Below are positions 7,427 to 11,868 of a DNA stretch of 11,868 nt, piece by piece (within the stretch, counting starts at the first letter, position 1; every line of letters starts with the position of its first letter). The translations under genes and the position numbers were made by a program. The notes beneath the pieces are model-generated. The model was not told the origin of the DNA. It saw only the letters and a program-made list of their open reading frames with translations, and did not search any database. Origin of the DNA: Candolleomyces eurysporus (taxonomy: Eukaryota > Basidiomycota > Agaricomycetes > Agaricales > Psathyrellaceae); the NCBI GenBank assembly GCA_027579435.1, contig JANBPK010001427.1:1-11868 (forward strand). Reading direction: 5' to 3'.

Positions 7427-8660
7427 CTACATCTGTCCCAGGAGCTTCAAAGAGTTGGTATTTAGGGAATACTTTCGAGAGACCAACTTTGCTTCTATCA
7501 CATCATCCGGTGCATCCCTGCCTGCCTCCAAATCAGATACTGTTTGTGGTCCAAGTTCTTGAAGACGGAAGTAATCATTGAGTGCTGGATTAGCCCTCAT
7601 TGATACTATCCATCTGTTTCCACACACCGAAGGCACCTCACAGACCCATATACTGCTCATGGAAGCAGTTATGGTCCCAGAAGTGCATGGAAGTGTGACT
7701 CCGGACTGGGGATAGACAGCATGGCCACCCTCGAAATTGCCGAGATGGGCCTCCATTGACCAGGCACATCTCCCACCTTGAGGAACCTCATCCCGTGAAA
7801 TTCCACAGTTCTGCAATAACTCCATCCCAGGAAATGGAAACCCCCAAAGCTGCATCATAGCTGTTATCACACTCCGGTTATCCACCCAAAAATTACATCG
7901 TTGTTGCTGGATACTCCGTTGCTGGATACAAATCATTGGGTTGATGATGCACCCAATCGCGTGGAGGATGCAGGCAACTGGTCCAAAATCCCGGAGATAG
8001 GCTTCGACATGCTCGAAATCATTCAAAGCACTAGCACATGGGCGAGGGCAGGGAGCCGGGTCGGAATCATCCTCGTAAATCCATATGGGGGAGAGGTGGA
8101 TAAAGCCCGGATCTAAGAACTCGTCACTCCCGGGGACACTCAAATTTGTCATGTCCGGGATGCGACGGCCTTTGAAAAGTTCGGGAGCGAGGGAACGGAA
8201 TTTTGCTATCGCGGCAGTGGCAATTTTCTGGATGTCCGGTGATAGAGCATTCATGATGTGCCAGGCAACAAGGACACCATCATGGTCAACCACCAAGTAT
8301 GATCCGGGAATGTCTTCCCGATCCACATCCCATTGTAGAGCTGTGTCCCACCTAATCTTGGTCCATTTTTTCTCAAGCCGAACTGAGAAATGCTCAGGTT
8401 ATCATCAGAGCCAAAGCATGGAGCAAATGGGTTTTGTACCTTGGTTTTTGAATGCTCCAGCACATGCGCGAGCGGCATAGATGATGTCTGGAAGAATGTC
8501 ATGGACTTCATCTGCAATAGGGACGGTAACTTTCTCGTCCCCTGTGATCTCTCGGAAAAATATCCAGAAGGCACTTATAGAGGCTGATCTCGCCTTGTCA
8601 TAGAATGTCAGTGTGGTAGACTCTGGGGGGGGGAAGTGGTTCCTTGGTTGTGGTGGTCAT
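7427..8660 (-). CDS. TET/JBP-like 2OG-Fe(II) dioxygenase-like protein, paralog 1 (probable loss of iron ligands; frame slip in a C9 tract)
   Basis: Exons are 8660-8440 and 8382-7427 on the minus strand, with a 57-base intron (donor GTACAA, acceptor CAG, phase 1). TET/JBP enzymes oxidise 5-methyl groups of DNA pyrimidines using Fe(II) and 2-oxoglutarate. The family layout is visible: an N-terminal helical part (ILPDIIYAARACAGAF), a YLVVDHDGVLVAWHI strand pair near residues 101-115, then FIHLSPIWIYE and the dioxygenase core at about 250-345 (WGFPFPG, HLGNFEGGH, PQSGV, SGTIT, GNRWIVSMR). Where family members have HRD, I read SRD (269-271), and the later histidine position reads W-V-C, so iron binding is unlikely. 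The ATG at 8660 (MTTTTKEPL) enters the body frame only if the run of nine C (8625-8633) has one base too many; with eight C the gene would be 391 residues. It lies 80 bases after the stop of a paralog. Pseudogene or repurposed protein are both possible. Confidence 0.62.
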
Positions 8661-8740
8661 GGTGGTTGAGAGACAAGAGAGGTGGCTCATTTTTCTTTTG
8701 TGGCTAAGACAAAAATAGGCAGACTGATCTGATCAAGGTC

Positions 8741-9998
8741 TTAGTCAGCAAAATGAAGAGTCGGGGTGTAGATATAGGTTACTGGAGTTCCACCATGGGA
8801 TCTCCGTTCTTTCGGTTCAAACTTTGGTGGGAGTGCAGTGGTGTGCAGCTGAGTGTCCAGAAGCTGGGGCTCCAGGAACACCTGACTGCGGGTCCATTGA
8901 CAGCAGTGGCTATCAATGGTGAAATGGGTGCCACTCTCCGCCTTGAAGCTGTGACGGTAGAGCCGGGGAGGAAGGCAGAAGATGGTTCCGGGATTGTAGT
9001 TGCATGTTACACCAATTGACGGAATGGAGACTTCCCCATCTGCAAAGTTCCCAAATGCGGCAAGGATATTTATCCCACCACTCACACCATGATCATCGCG
9101 GAAAACACCTGTCCCAGGATTTTCTTCGATATCAAAACAGTGGAAAGGGAATGTCCAGTGTTGCATGAGTTCGAGGAGTTCATGGCGGTTTGGCACCGCA
9201 GCACGCCGTGCAAACTGTTTCTCGAGACGAACAGATTGCTCATACTCTTTGTGGTGGACAATCCTCAGGATTGCGGACAGCACGCACATTGTCGGAGCAG
9301 TGGTCTTCAAAAACTTGACCACCGAGNTTTTTTGTCTCCGGGGTTGTGGAGGGCTCCGGGGTTCCTCCTTCCTTTGAAAAGTGAGGCTCGCATTTCCNAA
9401 AAAAAAAGGACCATTGCTTACCAAACTGTCACAATAATGGGAACAATAGGATACCCGGGCTTGTTGGCTATTGTTCCAAAGGGCGGGGCACTCACCCCGG
9501 AGGGTGGCGCAAGCCTCGGACACCACTTTGATTGTGCTGGGAGTAAGGACTCCAGGGAGATACCATCCACTGATTCTTGACTCGCTGTCAACGAAAATTG
9601 TGGGTGAAGTCAACCATGGCCATGGTTGACTGAATGCGGGTGGGAACCTTCCGGCCATTCTTTCTTCTGCCCGCCTGTTCCAGCCATCAGATGACTGGGG
9701 TAATGTATCCGTGTATCTTACAGAGGACCATGGGAGCTGAACTATAGATAATTTAGCAAGGTATTTTCATTTCCCTTCACCTCTTACCTCGGTTAACCCA
9801 AGCCGCAGCACAGGTTCTGGCCGCGAGTATCAAATCCGGCAACATGGCCTCAAGTTCCCGAGGAATGTCAACCGGCTCCACCACACCCTGTACTTCAGAC
9901 CAAAAGAGGTCTGTGACCAAACAGGCAGCAAGATGAACTTGCTTCCTGGATTCCTCCCAGTGTGGGTTGATAAGACTTGGTTTGCAGAGATTGGCCAT
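8741..9998 (-). CDS. TET/JBP-like 2OG-Fe(II) dioxygenase-like protein, paralog 2
   Basis: Exons are 9998-9788 and 9741-8741 on the minus strand. A 46-base intron (donor GTAAGA, acceptor TAG, phase 1) sits at the same place as in the neighbour, after AARTCAAAWVNR. The joined frame is 403 residues from ATG 9998 to TAA 8741-8743. The order matches the family: helical N-terminus (LEAMLPDLILAARTCAAAW), TIFVDSESRISGWYLPGVL at about 118-136, a helical middle (VLSAILRIVHHKEYE), and the double-stranded beta-helix core at about 265-350 (HWTFPF, AFGNFADGEVSIPSIGV, NPGTIFCLPPRLYRH). The second iron histidine is present (H334 in LYRH), but the expected first ligand in HRD is F (FRD, 284-286). An ambiguous base at 9327 and another beside an A9 run (9398-9407) leave the segment around residues 180-210 uncertain. 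The start is 115 bases from the stop of the KDZ transposase gene upstream. Confidence 0.65.
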
Positions 9999-10112
9999 AG
10001 AGAAGTTTGTGACTGTCAAAGAACAAGAAGGGAAATCTTCAAATACCCGTTTAAACAAAGTCTGATAACTCCATAAAGCAAGGATACTACAAACATTTGA
10101 AAACAAAAGCTA

Positions 10113-11868
10113 TCAGCAATACTCCTCAGACAGAATTGTCTTGATGAAGTCGCTTTGATCTGTTGCTTCCTCCTGCAACAAAGACCACATTTCTTTCTGT
10201 GCACCTGCATAGCACTGCTTTCCTTCGCTGTCGCTAGTCAAACTGAGCCTATCCCATTCATCTGCCTTGAACTTGAAAAAATCCGCTGCCCAACCAATTT
10301 CACTTTGGAGAAGTGACACTTCTTCCTCCCAACGGTCTTTTCGGGCTTTTGCTCGTAACCAACTGATCTGGTACACTGCACACGCATGAGTTTTTTTTGA
10401 CAGAAAAGCTTGGATGGAACCTCACGTTCTTCCAGGTATTCATTTCCATCGCTATCTCCAGCCACATCCAAGCTCCAGAACCAGGCGAGAGTACTCCGGC
10501 TCTGACCACGTGCATTAGAGTCCGCAATGGCTGTGATGGTGCGGAGATCATCTTTCTTGATTTCCTTGTACTTGGATAAAATCTCCTCCCCTGCTCCGAG
10601 GTTTTTCAGGGCTTTCAAGGCATTGCTGTATAGCTTCCGCTGCATGACGAGTTCTTCGTTAGAACGCTGGATGTTGTCATAACCTCTGGTCCGACGTTTC
10701 TTTCCTTTCCATGTGCGGATTTGCTTGCAAAATATGTAGGACTTGTATCCAATCTGGGTTCGAACACCCTGGAGGGCATCATTGGCTTCCCCAATCCGGA
10801 GTTCGAGCTCCACTGCTGCTGCCTGCTTCAACGCCGGTGGCAACTCGCCTTTCAGCTGGGATGGAAGGGGGACCGGGGACTGCATAATAGCATCGAACAC
10901 AGCAGCTTCCCGATATTCAAGCTCATCGAAGTCCAGAGCAGGGAAGAGCTGCTCAGCACTACTCATCAGTTTGTCTAACTTTTGAACAAGTTTCTCCTTC
11001 ATCCTTGAAAGTTCCACCTCTTGTTTGGGTGTTGGGCTCCGATGTTTCTGCTGAGCAGCCTTTAGGCGGATCTGCTGCTGTTGAATTTCGATTCCAGTCA
11101 CAAGCCAGGTTGTGAGACCAACATTGCCTTCTTCCAATTCCTTGTCCATCTGCTGTACTTCAATTTCAATTAGTGCTGGAGCTGGGAGTACAACCATATA
11201 ATTTGTAAGTCAACATAAGTAGAAGTTCAGACAATTATCAAACCTTGTTCCAGAGCTGAGGAGTAAATATCCATCGATTTGACATCTTGCAGCCGATTTG
11301 TGTGAGCCTTTTCCTCTTGAGCCAGCCATTTGGCTCTCAGCTCTTCTGAGCAAGTGGAATCCAGTTTGTCAAACTCCAAGCAGGCATCGTCCCGGGAGTC
11401 CAGTGCATCAACAAAGGAGGAGATAATATCCCCAGCTGCATTAGAGTGAGACGCGGCTTATTGTTAGAGAAACAAACTCACCGAGTTTGACCATGGTTTT
11501 CCAGTTGATGTCGTTCATCAAGGCATCCAGCATTTCAGCCCTGTGTGCCAAAGTCATATATCGGAGCGATGAAGCAGCGGGATTCAGCTGGGACCACCTG
11601 GATTCCAGAATTTCTGCTGATCGAATGCCGGAACCTTCGATGAATGTGGTGGCATATCGTGGGTAGCATTCCGGCTTATGCCCATGGACATGCCAAGTCC
11701 CAATTGCATAGTATATTTTGTTTTCCAGTCCCTCCGGAAAGGATAGATAGTCGCTGGCTTCAACTCGCTCCTTGTGATGCCTGTCATACTGACAGTTCAC
11801 GTCATAACCCCCACAAAATCCACGGAATGTCAGACAAGTCGCCATAGCTCCATGCTTTGGTTGTGGCC
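10113..11868 (-). CDS. KDZ transposase, C-terminal part (N-terminus beyond the window)
   Basis: Exons on the minus strand are >11868-11482, 11435-11244, 11181-10426 and 10375-10113. Introns are 46, 62 and 50 bases (donors GTGAGT, GTTTGA, GTGAGG; all phase 1) and all exons join in frame to TGA 10113-10115. KDZ transposases move large eukaryotic DNA transposons by cut-and-paste, using an RNase H-like fold. Visible family signatures are GGYDVNCQYDRHH, then GTWHVHGHKPECYPRY (His/Cys-rich), then EILESRWSQLNPAASS, which carries the likely catalytic Glu, and the HRAEMLDALMNDINW helix. The long C-terminal helical region has several coiled-coil stretches, LAWFWSLDV and YQISWLRAKARKDRWEEE, typical of the family end. 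Nothing in the visible part is broken, and the splice sites look intact. It shares orientation with the two TET/JBP-like genes downstream, 115 bases away. Confidence 0.88.

Noticed and set aside
8753..9580. The + strand frames opposite paralog 2 (8753-9019, 9089-9580)
   Set aside because: They are mirror frames; the minus strand shows a conserved family layout and a shared intron position.
10721..10985. The + strand frames opposite the KDZ C-terminal region
   Set aside because: They are shadows of the transposase helical region, whose minus-strand exons join in frame and match the family.

Overview
The window looks like accessory, transposon-rich chromosomal DNA of a mushroom-forming basidiomycete (Agaricomycetes). 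All genes that can be assembled have short introns (about 46-65 bases) with GTRNGT-like donors. Three kinds of sequence typical of such genomes occur together: a Ty3/Gypsy integrase tail, a KDZ (Kyakuja-Dileera-Zisupton) transposase, and TET/JBP-like 2-oxoglutarate dioxygenase-like genes. Species cannot be told from the sequence. Single ambiguous bases (n) are frequent in 1-2780 and occur again at about 9327-9398, so some breaks may be assembly artefacts.

Left part (1 to about 6030), a retroelement region. A + strand fragment (to 517) is the C-terminus of a Gypsy integrase/pol. Only 17 bases after its stop, a 4-exon gene on the opposite strand ends (2018 to 535). Upstream of it on the same minus strand lies a second 4-exon gene (4669 to 2548) carrying a Zn2Cys6-like cysteine array. 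Both lie antisense to pol, in the place where a Gypsy element normally has only its 3' end and LTR. Upstream of the second gene, 4737-6202 is largely non-coding and contains many copies of the palindrome TTCGCGAA and its one-base variants. I read most of it as LTR or element control sequence, but could not fix LTR ends.

Middle part (about 6031-7426), non-coding debris: a possible orphan terminal exon, a 162-base element with perfect 21-base inverted repeats, and two nested TA-flanked miniature inverted-repeat elements (260 bases inside 635 bases).

Right part (7427-11868), all on the minus strand: the C-terminal half of a KDZ transposase (11868 to 10113), then two tandem divergent paralogs of a TET/JBP-like dioxygenase family (9998 to 8741 and 8660 to 7427). 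The paralogs share an intron at the same place and phase. Both seem to lack the first iron-binding histidine. Association of TET/JBP genes with KDZ transposons is established for mushroom genomes; here the linked copies appear catalytically decayed or repurposed.
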